Assembly (NCBI GenBank): GCA_016795035.1 | Contig: JAEUIT010000097.1 | Location: 248,001 to 312,000, forward strand | Origin: Phycisphaerae bacterium | GTDB taxonomy: Bacteria; Planctomycetota; Phycisphaerae; Phycisphaerales; SM1A02 | Length of the DNA: 64,000 nucleotides | Reading direction: 5' to 3' | Part shown: in pieces, positions 9,995 to 20,169 of the stretch | Layout of the letters: every line of letters starts with the position of its first letter | How positions within the stretch are numbered: the stretch's first letter is position 1 | Made by a program: the position numbers and the translations under genes | The notes under the pieces: model-generated | What the model was told of the DNA's origin: nothing | Databases searched by the model: none | Seen by the model: only the letters and a program-made list of their open reading frames with translations

Positions 9995-11695
9995 ATGCCC
10001 ACTCGACCGGTGCGCGACGTCCAACTCTCCGCGATCCCCGCCGTGGGCGAGCCACGTGCGATCGACGCCCCGCGCGACGAGCAGCTGGCGCGCCCGTCGC
10101 GCCGTCGACCTCCAACCGCACGAGTGATCGCGTCGCTCCTCGCCACCACGTGTGCGCTCCTTCCGTGGTGTGGGTCGGCCATCGCCATCGACCGGAGTTC
10201 GTCGATTGCGTCGGCGAACGAACCCGCGGCGGCGCTTCGGCAGAACGTCCCCGTCCAGCCCGCGCTCGGGCCGATTCGGCGCTTCGGCGAACCGGAACCG
10301 CCACCGCAGCCCGCATCGCCGCCGCTCGACGTTGCTGCGTCGCTCGATCCCTTCGTCTTCTGGCTCATCACGACAGACGGCGAACGGCGACCGATCCGAC
10401 AGTTTGCCGTCGACGGCGAGACGCTCGTCGTGTGGCCCGTACGACCATCCACGAAGGGTGCAGCCAACGACACCGTGCGCGCACCCGGCTCGGCGCCGTC
10501 GCCGACGCGCACCGCGGGGGGCGCCGACAGCGCGTCTCCAGCCTCGACCGACGGCGCGAAAGATCCTGATCGCGAGAGCGAACGGATGCCGCTTGTCTCG
10601 TGCGTCGCGATTGTCGCCAATCGCCCGGTGCGCGCCGCGGCCGTTGGCCCGCGCGCGGAGCCGGCGGTCGAACTCGTCGACGGGCAGCGTTTCCCCGGCG
10701 AGCCGCGCGCGACGGCGAAGCCCTTCGCATGGTCTCACTCGTGGCTCGGAATCCAGGCGATCGAGCTCGAACGAACGCGGAGCATCGTGTTGCAGCCGTC
10801 GAGCGTGGCGCAGACGTCGCGGGCCACGAGCGGAACGGGACTCCCCGAGCCCGGGGCCGAAGATCTCGTCCTTCTCGCCAACGGCGATCGCGTCGAAGGC
10901 ATCATCGAGGAGTTCGGCGCCGATGTCGTCGTCGAGCGCGCGAATGCCGGCGCGACCACGATCCCGATCGGGCGCATCGCGGCGCTTGTCCTCATCTCGC
11001 CGCTCGAACCTCCGATAGGCCCGCGGCTCTGGTTTGACGACGGCACCGTGATCGACGCGGTACCCACGAGTTCCGAAACGGCGAAGCCCGGACTGCTCGC
11101 GATTCGACGCATTCCGCGATCCCCGACGAAAGCCGCGGGGGTCGAACCGCCGACGCCCACGACCGCCGAGCGCACGCCGCTCGTCGAGACGGTCGTTCTT
11201 CGGGCCTTCGCCACGTCGCCGAGCGCGATCCTCCCGCTCGCAAGCGTGACGATCAACGAGGCGCGCCCGACCGGCACCCTTCCGACGTTCGCGCCGAACC
11301 GTCCGACCACGCTTCCCGGACAGTGGCCCGCCAACCTGTTGCCGATCGTGATCGGCGGCGCGACGGCCGTTCGGTATGAACTCCCCGAGGCGACCGGTCG
11401 CTTCGTCGCGGAGATGCGACCCGAGGGTGCGAATCCGCGATGGACGTCGTTCACGGTCGTCGTGCGAAGCGGCGATCGCGAGGTCTTCCGACGAGAGGTC
11501 GTCCCCGATCCGTCGACGGGCGCGCTTCCGCGCGAGCCACTCTGGATCAACGTGCCGATCACGTCGCGCGCGCTCGAGATCGAGGTGTTGGAAGGCGAGC
11601 GCGGTCCGATCTGCGACGGCATTCGGCTCGACTATGCGATGGTCATTCGGCCGACGAAGGCAACAGAGAGTGACGGCGCGGCGCCGCGCGGCTGA
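9995..11695 (+). CDS. Exported protein of unknown function, last gene of the BAT-like operon
   Basis: 566 residues. A basic N-terminus leads into a hydrophobic segment at about 42-64 (signal or anchor), then a Pro-rich linker. A small beta-rich motif near residues 290-315 (LLANGDRVEGIIEEFG) resembles the short SH3-like strand pairs found in planctomycete proteins that read 'something like X is stored here'; no enzyme motif is visible. The C-terminal ~120 residues are beta-rich, of carbohydrate-binding (NPCBM-like) appearance, which is an inference from pattern only. Start ATG lies 3 bp after the previous stop. Its 3' end runs into the region where the convergent comEC frame has no stop codon. 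Confidence 0.65.
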   Translation: MPTRPVRDVQLSAIPAVGEPRAIDAPRDEQLARPSRRRPPTARVIASLLATTCALLPWCGSAIAIDRSSSIASANEPAAALRQNVPVQPALGPIRRFGEPEPPPQPASPPLDVAASLDPFVFWLITTDGERRPIRQFAVDGETLVVWPVRPSTKGAANDTVRAPGSAPSPTRTAGGADSASPASTDGAKDPDRESERMPLVSCVAIVANRPVRAAAVGPRAEPAVELVDGQRFPGEPRATAKPFAWSHSWLGIQAIELERTRSIVLQPSSVAQTSRATSGTGLPEPGAEDLVLLANGDRVEGIIEEFGADVVVERANAGATTIPIGRIAALVLISPLEPPIGPRLWFDDGTVIDAVPTSSETAKPGLLAIRRIPRSPTKAAGVEPPTPTTAERTPLVETVVLRAFATSPSAILPLASVTINEARPTGTLPTFAPNRPTTLPGQWPANLLPIVIGGATAVRYELPEATGRFVAEMRPEGANPRWTSFTVVVRSGDREVFRREVVPDPSTGALPREPLWINVPITSRALEIEVLEGERGPICDGIRLDYAMVIRPTKATESDGAAPRG

Positions 11696-14599
11696 GTGCG
11701 ACGACGGAGGGCGGCGACCCGGCTTCCACGCAGAACGCTCGACGCGCCGACGGACGAGACCGGCCGGTCGCCACGCGCAATCGTTCCACGTCTGGCGCGG
11801 CGCCTGCGGCGCCCCGAACTCGCGCGGCGCGTAGAGATCCGCTGGCGCGCGGGGAACCCAGTCGGGGAGACAGCATTCGATCGTGACGCGCCCGTCGCCG
11901 AAGTATGTGAGGCGCGTCGAGCCGTCGCGCGCCGTGACGCGGCGGCAGCGGGCGCCGACGGCCGCTGCGACTTGGTCGCGCACGAGACGCTCGGCGGCGG
12001 TCGATTGGAGACACACGGCCGGAGCGACGCGCTCGAGCAGCGGGCCGACGATCGGCCTCCACGAGCCGTGATGCGGGAGTTCGAGCGCGTCGGCGCTCAA
12101 GGACGGATAGCGCTCGAGGAGCGCGCCGAGTCCGCGCGTCTCGAGATCGCCGGTGAAGAGGAAGGCGCCGCGCCGCAACCCGCCGGAACTCTCGCCTTCC
12201 TCTCGGATCGAAAGGAGGATCGCCTGGGACGCATCGTTGTCGGCCCAGCGTCCGGTCGAGCCCTCTGTCGCGGAGTCGCTCCGGGGCGGATGAAGCCATC
12301 GCCACGACGCGTCGCCGAACCGTCGCTCGTCGCCTTCGGCCACGACGACGACCTCGGTGCCGCGCTCCGTTGCGGCGTGCAGCACGTCTGCCGCCGAAGG
12401 CAGCCCGCGCGCGGCCGCTTCGGCGAACCGCTCGGTCACGAGAAGTTGGCGAACCGCCACGCGTTCCAGAATCCGCGCGACGCCCGAGTAATGGTCGAGG
12501 TCGGGATGCGAGATGACGATCGCATCGAGCGAGGAGAGACCGTACGACGCGAGGGCCGGAAGGACGACACCGTCCGCGACGCGCGGTGTCGAACTCGAGC
12601 CTGCGTCGAAGAGGACGTTCGTGCCGCCGCTCTCGACGAGATACGCCGACCCGTTGCCGACGGCGAGCATGGTGACGCGAAGCGCGACGGAGGCGGGTCC
12701 GCGAGTGTCCGCATGCGCGCTCGTGGCCGGCGGTACGCCGAGCGCGCCCTCCCGCGCGAAGCCGAGGAAGAGCGGCAGCCATGTGCACGCCAGGGCGAGT
12801 CGCGCGCACCATCGCCACGTCGGTCGTGAGGCCCGACACCACGCGACGGCGGCCGCGGTCGTCGCCACGGTCACGATGAGTGACGGAGGGCCGCATGCGG
12901 GCGTGAGCCAAGGCATCGCCGCCGACAGCCCGACGAGCCCGCGGAGTACCGTCGCGCCGCCCGCGGTGAGATAGCCGAACGGCAGGGCCACGACCGGCGC
13001 GACGGCCGCGAGTGCGAGCGTGACGTACCCGACGAGAAGGACGACGGACGCGATCGGCACCGCGACGATCGACAGCGGGATCGCGCCGAAAGCGACGAGC
13101 CCGAAATGCCACGCGGCGATCGGCGTGGTCGCGAGCCAGACCGCGATGGTGTCGATGAGCAGTCCGCGCACCGAGCGGCCGCAAGCCTCGGCGATCGAGG
13201 AAGGTGGCGCGACCTCGCGGCCGTACCACCGGGTCTCGAGCGCGGGGGCGAGGAATCGCAGCGCGAGCACGGCGGCGAACGTCAGTTGAAAGCCAGGGCG
13301 CAGCGACTCGGCCGGCACCATGGCGACGATCGCGGCCGCCGCGACTGCGAGCAACGTGTCGCCGCGCCAGCGTCGCGCCAGAATGTCGCCGAGTCCGATC
13401 GCGAGCGCGACGATTCCCGCGCGGATGATCGGCGCCTCAGGCTCGACGACGATCGCGTACGCGCCGGTCACGAGCGTTACCGCCATGCCGCCAAGGACGC
13501 GGTGGCGCACGAACCCGTCGGCCACGCGGCGCGTGGCTCCCGCGAGGATCGCCAGATTGAAGCCAGAGATCGCAACGAGATGTGCGAGTCCCGCGTGCGC
13601 GAAGTCGCCGCGGACCTCGTCGCCGTCGCGGGTGCCTTGGCCGAGGAGCATCATGCGCACGAGCGCGGCGGTGTTGGCATCGAGGTCTCGTGGGAGCGCC
13701 GCGACGAGGCGGGCGTCGAGCCATGCGCGCAGGTCGGCCACGCGGTGGCGGCCGTTCGTCGCGCCACCTTCGTACACCGCGCGAATCAAGCTCGGCGGAG
13801 CGCGCAGCGTCGCGACGATCGACGTGTCGTGCACCGCGTGAGACGCGCGCTCGAGCGCCCGGACGTACGGCTGCGGCGAGTTCGGCGGCCGGCGCGGCGC
13901 GAGCCATCCCGTCACTTCAATCGTCGAGCCCGTGACCGGCGCTCGCCAGGCGTCGACGTCGGCCCCGTCGATCACGAGATGCACGCGGCCGCGCAGCGGG
14001 TGAGCGCGGTTGTCGTGCGCCGTCGTCCGCACGCTCACCTCGTCGAGCGTCGTCTCGAGACCTCCACGGTCGCGCCACGCAGGTCCGGGTTCGCGAGGCG
14101 GCGGCCGCGCACTGGGCGGTTCGGCCAATCGTCCGGTCACCGAGACGAGGCACCCGTCGGCCGGCAGCGTGAGTCGAGCCCCGTGCACATCGACCAGCGT
14201 CGTCACGCCAACGCCATCTCCGAGTTCGAGCGTGCCGCGTGCGGTGGCCGCGTGGAGCGTGCCCCACGCCACGCCCACGCAGCCGACCGCGAGCGCTGTC
14301 GCACCGAGGGCGACCGGCGCGAAGGAGATCAGCGGCCATCGCCACGCGAGGACCGCCGCCACGACGCCCACGAGGAGCGCCGCCAGGGCTGCATGGCGCG
14401 CGAGGAGGGCCGCCCCGGCGTCGGCCGACTGACCGGCCATGACACCGAACGTGAACGCCATCCCCGCGAGCAAGAGGAGAGGCGGGCGGCGCGACAGCGC
14501 CGCCGCGCGCCCTCGGCGCGACGGTCGAAGTTCCATGACGACACTCGGTTCCTGGTTCGTCGGGACCGCGGTCGCGTGCGGGCGATCGGCCTTCGACAT
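11696..14599 (-). CDS. comEC: ComEC/Rec2-type DNA internalization protein
   Basis: Inner-membrane channel that carries single-stranded DNA into the cytoplasm during natural transformation. The protein shows an N-terminal membrane pair, an OB-like DUF4131 region, the Competence domain (LVRMMLLGQGTRDGD, then HLVAISGFNLAILAG near residue 350 and many helices to about 640), and a C-terminal metallo-beta-lactamase domain with SHPDLDHYSG and LPHHGSW. Start ATG 14599; an internal ATG at 14536 with AGGAA upstream is an equally good start. Oddity: no stop codon follows the end of the lactamase domain; the frame stays open across the convergent gene to 8759. I therefore end the call where the plus-strand gene stops; the true 3' end is uncertain and a sequence error or lost stop is possible. 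Confidence 0.8.
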
Positions 14600-14633
14600 C
14601 GGGGCGGGATGCTACCGCCGGATTTCGCCGATC

Positions 14634-14655
14634 CGAAAAGCACTGCGCTTTTTCG
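14634..14655 (-). terminator. Possible terminator hairpin after trpD
   Basis: CGAAAAGC and GCTTTTTCG pair around a 5-base loop in the 81-bp gap between the trpD stop and the comEC start. The stem is A/T-rich relative to its surroundings, but no clear U-tract follows on the minus strand, so it is a weak call. Confidence 0.35.
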
Positions 14656-14680
14656 ACACGACAGAATTTTCTCGCGGTCG

Positions 14681-15748
14681 CTAAGTCGCGCGCGAGAGCT
14701 CGCGCAATCGCTCGAGCGCGGTCCACGCGTCGCCGAAGTCGATCGTCTGTGCGGCGAGACGGATGCCGTCGTCGAGGTCGCTCGCCGCGCCTGCAACGTG
14801 GAGCGCCGCGGCCGCGCTCAGGAGCGTCATGTCGCGCGCCGGTCCGCGCTCGTCGCCACGAATGAGGTCGCGCATGAGCGTGGCGGCGCCCTCGAGCGAT
14901 GTCGGCGCCAACTCGCTCGGCGACGCGACGCGAAGGCCGTACGCCTGCGCGTCGACGCTGTGCTCGCGCACGCCTTCAGGGGTGACGTCGGCGACGCGCG
15001 TCGGCGCTCCGATCGAGAACTCATCGAGACCGTCGTCGCTGTGCATCACCATCGCGCGCACGGCGCCCAAGCGCCGCAGCGCCTCCGCGATCGGCCGCAC
15101 GAACTTGCGGTCGTAGACGCCCATGATCTGCCGACGCGCGCCGGCGGGATTCGTGAGCGGGCCGAGCAGGTTGAAGATCGTCGGAAACCCGAGCGTCTTC
15201 CGCACCGGCATCGCGTGCCGCGCCGCGGGGTGATGATGGATCGCGAAGCAGAAGCAGACGCCGACCTCGTCGAGGCAGCGCGCCTGGACAGCCGGCGGCG
15301 CGTCGACGTTCACGCCGAGCGCACTCAACGTTTCAGCCGAGCCGCGGCCGGTGCGCGAGCGATTCCCGTGCTTCGCGACTTTCGCGCCGGCGGCGGCGGC
15401 GACGATCGCCGCGGTCGTCGAGACGTTGAAGGTCTTCGGCGCTCCGCCGGTGCCGGCGGTGTCGAGGATCGACGCCGGATCGAGGCGCGTCGGCACCTTC
15501 GCCACGTGCTCGCGCATGACCCGCGCGGCGCCCACGAGTTCATCGACCGTCGGCAGGCGCGTGGCGAGAAGCGCGAGGAGCGCCCCCATCTCGGCGTGAT
15601 GAGCCTCGCCCGACATGATGGCCGCGAAGGCCGCGCCCGACTCCGCCTCGCTCAGCGTGTTTCCGGCGAGAAGCGTGCGAAGATGCGGCGTGAGGTCGCC
15701 CGGGTGCGTGGGCCGCGCGAACTCGGATGGGCCAGGCAAGGCGCTCAT
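14681..15748 (-). CDS. trpD: Anthranilate phosphoribosyltransferase
   Basis: Transfers phosphoribose from PRPP to anthranilate, the second step of tryptophan synthesis, in the cytoplasm. The glycine-rich DTAGTGG motif (PRPP site), the following FNVSTTAA, and KHGNRS, GRGSAE and NLLGPLTNP are all present in family order; length (355 residues) is normal. I start at the ATG at 15748 (MSALPGPSE); the frame extends 16 codons upstream but without family character. No other trp gene is adjacent. The divergent neighbour is lgt, 107 bp away. It contains one copy of the CGTTGCAG octamer (14791-14798), read as Val-Ala-Gly. Confidence 0.95.
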   Translation of the reverse strand: MSALPGPSEFARPTHPGDLTPHLRTLLAGNTLSEAESGAAFAAIMSGEAHHAEMGALLALLATRLPTVDELVGAARVMREHVAKVPTRLDPASILDTAGTGGAPKTFNVSTTAAIVAAAAGAKVAKHGNRSRTGRGSAETLSALGVNVDAPPAVQARCLDEVGVCFCFAIHHHPAARHAMPVRKTLGFPTIFNLLGPLTNPAGARRQIMGVYDRKFVRPIAEALRRLGAVRAMVMHSDDGLDEFSIGAPTRVADVTPEGVREHSVDAQAYGLRVASPSELAPTSLEGAATLMRDLIRGDERGPARDMTLLSAAAALHVAGAASDLDDGIRLAAQTIDFGDAWTALERLRELSRAT

Positions 15749-15855
15749 GCCGCGATCATACGGAAGCGGCGTTCGAGCGCCGCGTCCGCGCGCCATCGGC
15801 CGCCCCGCACCAACTCCCCGTTGCCCGCTGCTCTCGCTCTACACTCCGCCCGCCG

Positions 15856-16872
15856 ATGCTCGCCTCGATCCTGCACACGTGCGATCCGTTCGCGATCCAG
15901 TTCACCGACTCGTTCGGTATCCGCTGGTACGGGCTGTCGTACGCGGTCGGCATGCTCCTCGGCTGGTCCGTGCTGCGCTGGCTCTCGCGCACCGGCCGAA
16001 CCCCGCTCAGCGCCGCACAGATCGACAACTTCACGACTGCGCTGATCGTGGGCCTGCTCGCGGGCGGGCGCATCGGCCACGTCCTCTTCTACGAGCCGAA
16101 GCTCTTCGTGGCGTTCTCCTCGTCGTTTCCGTTCTGGGGCTTGCTCGAGATTTATCGCGGCGGAATGTCGAGCCACGGCGCGATGATCGGCATCGCGATC
16201 GCATGCATCTGGTTTGGACGCTCGAATCGGCTTCCCATCCTGCACCTCGGCGACCTCATCTGCTTCGTCGCGCCGATCGGCCTCGGCCTCGGTCGGCTCG
16301 CGAACTGGGTGAACGGCGAGCTTCCCGGCAAGCCGCTTCCCTCCGCGTTGCAGGCGGAAGCGCCGTGGTGGAGCGTGAAGTACCCGAGCGATCTCCTCAC
16401 CGAAACGTTCTGGAACGCGCGCAGCGACGCGCAGATCGAGGCGCTTCGCAACGCCGCGAAGAGCGTGGTGCACGCGTCGTCGGACATTCCGCAGACGTTG
16501 CACGACGCCTGCTACGCCGGCAACCAGACCGTCATCAACGCGGTCACGCCGCTCTTGACCGCGTACTACCCGTCGAACTTCTTCCAGGCGATCACCGACG
16601 GGCTCATATTGCCCGCGATTCTCGTTCTGATCTGGCTGAAGCCGCGCTCGTCGGGCACGATCTTCGGCGCGTTCTTCGTCGTCTACGGCATTCTCCGCGT
16701 GACGACCGAGCAATTCCGCACGCCCGATCCCGACATCTTCACCGTCGGTCCCGTCACGCTTCCGATGATGCTCTCAGGCGCGATGATCCTCGTCGGCGCG
16801 ACCGTGATGGCCGTCGCGTCGCGCTCGTCCGGACCGAAGGTCGGCGGACTGCTCCGTCCGCGGGCGAGCTGA
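15856..16872 (+). CDS. lgt: Prolipoprotein diacylglyceryl transferase
   Basis: Integral membrane enzyme that attaches diacylglycerol from phosphatidylglycerol to the lipobox cysteine of prolipoproteins. The family signature appears as GLGRLANWVNGELPG, with the upstream SSHGAMIG and GGRIGHVLFY segments and several membrane helices. The ATG at 15856 is chosen because the YGLSYAVG helix starts shortly after; the open frame upstream overlaps the trpD start. 338 residues, longer than many homologues because of an insert of roughly 60 residues after the signature (about 160-225). The many lipoproteins in this window are its likely substrates. vsr begins 3 bp after its stop. Confidence 0.95.
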   Translation: MLASILHTCDPFAIQFTDSFGIRWYGLSYAVGMLLGWSVLRWLSRTGRTPLSAAQIDNFTTALIVGLLAGGRIGHVLFYEPKLFVAFSSSFPFWGLLEIYRGGMSSHGAMIGIAIACIWFGRSNRLPILHLGDLICFVAPIGLGLGRLANWVNGELPGKPLPSALQAEAPWWSVKYPSDLLTETFWNARSDAQIEALRNAAKSVVHASSDIPQTLHDACYAGNQTVINAVTPLLTAYYPSNFFQAITDGLILPAILVLIWLKPRSSGTIFGAFFVVYGILRVTTEQFRTPDPDIFTVGPVTLPMMLSGAMILVGATVMAVASRSSGPKVGGLLRPRAS

Positions 16873-16875
16873 AAC

Positions 16876-17382
16876 GTGGACCGCGTCACGAGCGAGGTTC
16901 GATCGCGAATCATGGCGGCGATACGAAGCCGCGACACCGGCCCCGAGCGTCGCGTCCGCTCGATCGTGCACGCGCTCGGCTATCGGTTTCGGCTCTATCG
17001 ACGCGACTTGCCGGGGTCGCCCGACCTCGTGTTTCCTCGGCTTCGCGCCGTCGTTTTCGTGCACGGGTGCTTCTGGCACGCGCATCGCTGCCGCGCCGGT
17101 CGCAAGGATCCGAAGACGAACGCGGCGTTCTGGAAGGCGAAGCGCACGCGCAATCGCGAGCGCGATCGCGCCGTGACACGGGCGCTCCGCCGGCGCGGCT
17201 GGCTCGTACTCGCCGTGTGGGAATGCGAGCTCCGCGATGCGGAGGCCCTGATGCGAAAGCTCGCGTCTTGGCTCAGTTCGGCTTCGCGGGAGCACCCGCG
17301 TCGGCCGGCGGATCCGCAGGCTTCTCCTCGGCCGGCGGCGCGGACGGCGCCGCGTCGCTCCGCGCGAGCCACACGTCGCTGA
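16876..17382 (+). CDS. vsr: Very short patch repair endonuclease (Vsr)
   Basis: Nicks DNA next to T:G mismatches that arise by deamination of 5-methylcytosine. Family motifs are clear: SEVRSRIMAAIRSRDTGPE at the N-terminus, LPGSPDLVFP with the catalytic Asp, and VHGCFWHAHRC with the metal/active-site His residues and zinc-binding Cys. The GTG start at 16876, 3 bp after the lgt stop, gives the full N-terminal motif. The core ends near residue 130; the last ~35 residues are a basic Pro/Arg/Ala tail encoded where the gene overlaps the convergent TPR gene by 110 bp. No cytosine methyltransferase gene, its usual partner, is in the window. Confidence 0.9.
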   Translation: MDRVTSEVRSRIMAAIRSRDTGPERRVRSIVHALGYRFRLYRRDLPGSPDLVFPRLRAVVFVHGCFWHAHRCRAGRKDPKTNAAFWKAKRTRNRERDRAVTRALRRRGWLVLAVWECELRDAEALMRKLASWLSSASREHPRRPADPQASPRPAARTAPRRSARATRR

Positions 17383-19165
17383 GGAACTCGCGCATCAGAT
17401 CGTTCTCGATCGAGCCGGTCATCTTGGCGAGGCCTTCCGCGACGATCGACTCGTCGCCGAGCTGATGGCCGATGTACGCGAGCATGAGGCCGTAGCTGTC
17501 GCCGTCCTTGCCGTCGAGCCGCGCGCGCAGCGTGTCGACGGCGAGCCGTAGGCGCGTCTCGCTCGGCATGAGCTTCGCGTCGTAGCGGACGTCGATCATC
17601 TCGGGGAAGTCCGCGAACAGCGTTCGCAAGGCAAGCGCGCTCGAGAGGTAGAGGCCGGCGCCGATCTGCGTGTTCGCGAGACCCGCGATGAGGAGCGGGT
17701 TGTCGGGGTTGATGAGAAGCGCCTGGTTGAAGAGGCGCTCCGCCTTGAAGAACTCGCCGCTCGCGAGGCTGCGCTGCGCGTCGCGCACGAGATCGTCGAC
17801 GCGAGCGCGGTCCCCGGGCGAAAGGTCGCGCACCGTCGTTCCGTGATTGAGCACCTTCGCGGCCTCGCGAATCTCCTGCGTGCGGCGCTCGCGTTCGCGG
17901 GCGTCCGCTTCCTCGGGCGTTTCCGGTCGCGTGGACGGCGGCGTCACATTGGGATCGGTGTCGGTCGGCGCGGGCTTCGGCGCCGACGGGTCGGGAAGCG
18001 CCGTCGGATCGCGCATGATCGGATCGTCGTCGTCGCGTTGCGTGCCGAACGCGCGGGTCACCTTGCGGATGTCGGCGCGAGCTCGCTCGACGGCGCGCGG
18101 ATCGGCATCGATGCGCACGTCCGGCCGATCGCCGTAGCGCTCCACGATGCGGCGCACGATGTCGTCGTACGCGGAATTCTGCGCGGGCGGCTTCGGGGTT
18201 CCGTCGGGCGTCAGCACCGGCGGATCGATCTGGGCGTCGATGCGGGCGTCGCTCGGACGCGACAGGGTCGCGTTGAACGGCTGAATGATGAGCTGTTCGT
18301 TGAGGCGGCCTTCATTCACTTCGCGGCGAACGCGAGCGCGCTCGAAGAGCGGCAACGTGGACTGGTCGATGGCGTCGTCGGGGCGAATCGAGCGAAGCCC
18401 GAGCAATCCCGACGCCGCGAACTCGACGGATCGCCGCGACGAGTCCATGCCTTGCGCGAAGATCACCGGCTCGATGCCGGCATCCTGTTGCCGTGCGAAC
18501 GCGAGGTTGGAGCCCGCCTGATCGAGACGCACGCGACCTTCGGCGGCAGCTGCAACGGGGTTGCGCATCGCCGGCGTCGCATCGCGGCGGTACTCGAACA
18601 CGCCGAAGCCCTGAGCGAGGCTGAAGCGCTCCTGGAAGCCGCCGGCCTGGATGAACGCGGTGCTCGAGATCGCGCTGTTCGCGCGGAAGCTCTGCGTGCT
18701 GTCGCCTGCAGTGACGCCGCGGAAGTCGGTGGGCGCGAGATAGCCGACCGTGCCGCGGAAGCCACGGCCGCCTGCAACGCTGTTCGTCACGATGAGGTTG
18801 CGGGCGTTGAAGTCCGTCTGAAACGCCGCGCTGTTGATGCGCCCGCTGCCGACTTGCAGGTTGGAGTCGAGGGCGTTGCCTTGGCCTCGTCCCTTCGTCT
18901 CCTTGATGGGCTGACGTCCGCGCGGGCCGGTGGTCGGCGTTCCACGGCTCCCTTGATTCAGCGGACCGCCGGGATTGATGCGCTGGCTGTTGGGATCGGT
19001 GCGCTGCGGCGTCGTCGTTCCGGGCGTGCGCGGCCGCGAGTCGAGCGCGTTCTGCGCGAAGCTCGCCGAGGCGACCGCGCAGACGAGCGTGGCGCAGGCG
19101 AGGAGATGCGGAGTCGCGAGGCTGCGCGGGCTGACGGAGTGCTTCGAGATGGGGCGACGTCGCAT
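17273..19165 (-). CDS. Secreted TPR-like protein of unknown function
   Basis: 630 residues from the ATG at 19165, which directly precedes a signal peptide (hydrophobic core LLACATLVCAVASASFAQ). A long Asn/Ala/Gln-rich middle (about 60-280) is followed by a Pro/Asp linker and a helical C-terminal domain in which RSLASGEFFKAERLFNQAL and NPDNPLLIAGLANTQIGAG read like tetratricopeptide helices. It ends in an Ala/Pro tail. Location: periplasm or outer surface. Its 3' end overlaps the vsr 3' end. Two octamer copies (18550, 18772) lie in it. Function not recognised. Confidence 0.7.
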   Translation of the reverse strand: MRRRPISKHSVSPRSLATPHLLACATLVCAVASASFAQNALDSRPRTPGTTTPQRTDPNSQRINPGGPLNQGSRGTPTTGPRGRQPIKETKGRGQGNALDSNLQVGSGRINSAAFQTDFNARNLIVTNSVAGGRGFRGTVGYLAPTDFRGVTAGDSTQSFRANSAISSTAFIQAGGFQERFSLAQGFGVFEYRRDATPAMRNPVAAAAEGRVRLDQAGSNLAFARQQDAGIEPVIFAQGMDSSRRSVEFAASGLLGLRSIRPDDAIDQSTLPLFERARVRREVNEGRLNEQLIIQPFNATLSRPSDARIDAQIDPPVLTPDGTPKPPAQNSAYDDIVRRIVERYGDRPDVRIDADPRAVERARADIRKVTRAFGTQRDDDDPIMRDPTALPDPSAPKPAPTDTDPNVTPPSTRPETPEEADARERERRTQEIREAAKVLNHGTTVRDLSPGDRARVDDLVRDAQRSLASGEFFKAERLFNQALLINPDNPLLIAGLANTQIGAGLYLSSALALRTLFADFPEMIDVRYDAKLMPSETRLRLAVDTLRARLDGKDGDSYGLMLAYIGHQLGDESIVAEGLAKMTGSIENDLMREFLSDVWLARSDAAPSAPPAEEKPADPPADAGAPAKPN

Positions 19166-19357
19166 GAGAAGTCTCAAGGTCGAGCCGTGGCCGCACAGCG
19201 GCGTTCGGCGAATGGGAGCGAGTTCGCTTATCGGCATCACCGCCGATTGCGTTCCACCGTTTCGGAGCGGGTCACCTCCGAGGGCGGGATCGGGCAACGC
19301 CCGAGCGACGCTCCAAGGCAATGATGCCCCGCGCGGCGCGGCCGGTCACGACGAAGT

Positions 19358-20110
19358 TCACTTCTCGACGGCTTTTGGTTCGGACGTTTTCCCTGCGTCG
19401 TCGTCGCTCGAAGGGGCCGTCACGAGCGATTCTGGTCGCGAGGCCTCCAAGAACGCGGGTGCCGTCTCAGACAGCACCGCCTCCGAACCGGCCACGAGCA
19501 CGCGAACGACCGAGCCGTCCGACCAGAGGAGCGCGACGGCGCTCTCGATGGTGTCTTGGGGGAGCTCGATGGGATAGGCCTCCCAAGGCGGCAGGAAGAG
19601 CGGTCGTCCAAAGGGCGAGAAGACGACGTATTGCTCGTTGTCGGGCACGAGAATCAGGGATACACGCTCGACGCCGCCGACGAGCGACCGCGAGAACGTG
19701 ACGGCCACCGAGCGAGCGCTGCCGGGGACGGCCACGGGCTTCGGCGTATGCACGGTCCAGCCGTCCGCGACGAGATCCGGTAACCGCACGCTCGAACCAA
19801 GGAGCGCGGCCGCGTCGCGTTCCGCGTCGGTGATCGTCGTCTTCTCGGCGCCGGCGCCGTGCACCGCGTCGTTCCTGCGTTCGTGAAAACGCTCCGCCGC
19901 CGCTTCTCCCAAGTCCCACGCCGGGATTCCGAGCGGCGCGGTGATGCGGTCGCCGACGCGCGGACCATAGATGCCGAAGAAGATGGCGAACGCGACCAAT
20001 GCGAGCGAAGCCGCGAGCGGAACGCCGCTCCAACGCGGATTTCCCCCGACGTGTCGACCGGACTGCCGTGCGGGGCCTTCCGAGGTTTCGTGCGGTTCGC
20101 CGCCGGTCAT
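19358..20110 (-). CDS. Single-pass membrane protein of unknown function
   Basis: 250 residues from the ATG at 20110. A polar N-terminus of ~30 residues precedes one membrane helix (about 32-50), followed by an extracytoplasmic domain rich in beta strands (SVRLPDLVADGWTVHTP, then ERVSLILVPDN). The arrangement (short cytoplasmic part, helix, folded outside domain) resembles transmembrane anti-sigma factors, but no zinc-binding HxxxCxxC motif is present and no sigma gene is adjacent. Upstream codons to 20347 are Arg/Pro-rich and overlap the divergent lipA gene, so they are excluded. Confidence 0.65.
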   Translation of the reverse strand: MTGGEPHETSEGPARQSGRHVGGNPRWSGVPLAASLALVAFAIFFGIYGPRVGDRITAPLGIPAWDLGEAAAERFHERRNDAVHGAGAEKTTITDAERDAAALLGSSVRLPDLVADGWTVHTPKPVAVPGSARSVAVTFSRSLVGGVERVSLILVPDNEQYVVFSPFGRPLFLPPWEAYPIELPQDTIESAVALLWSDGSVVRVLVAGSEAVLSETAPAFLEASRPESLVTAPSSDDDAGKTSEPKAVEK

Positions 20111-20169
20111 GAGCCCCGATGGTATCGGCGCGAATGACGAAGGCCGGTCACCTACACTCGCCGTTCTCC

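Noticed and set aside
13106..16045. Plus-strand open frame of about 979 codons across comEC, trpD and the lgt start
   Set aside because: It is antisense to two clearly recognised genes and crosses their boundary; Arg-rich composition.
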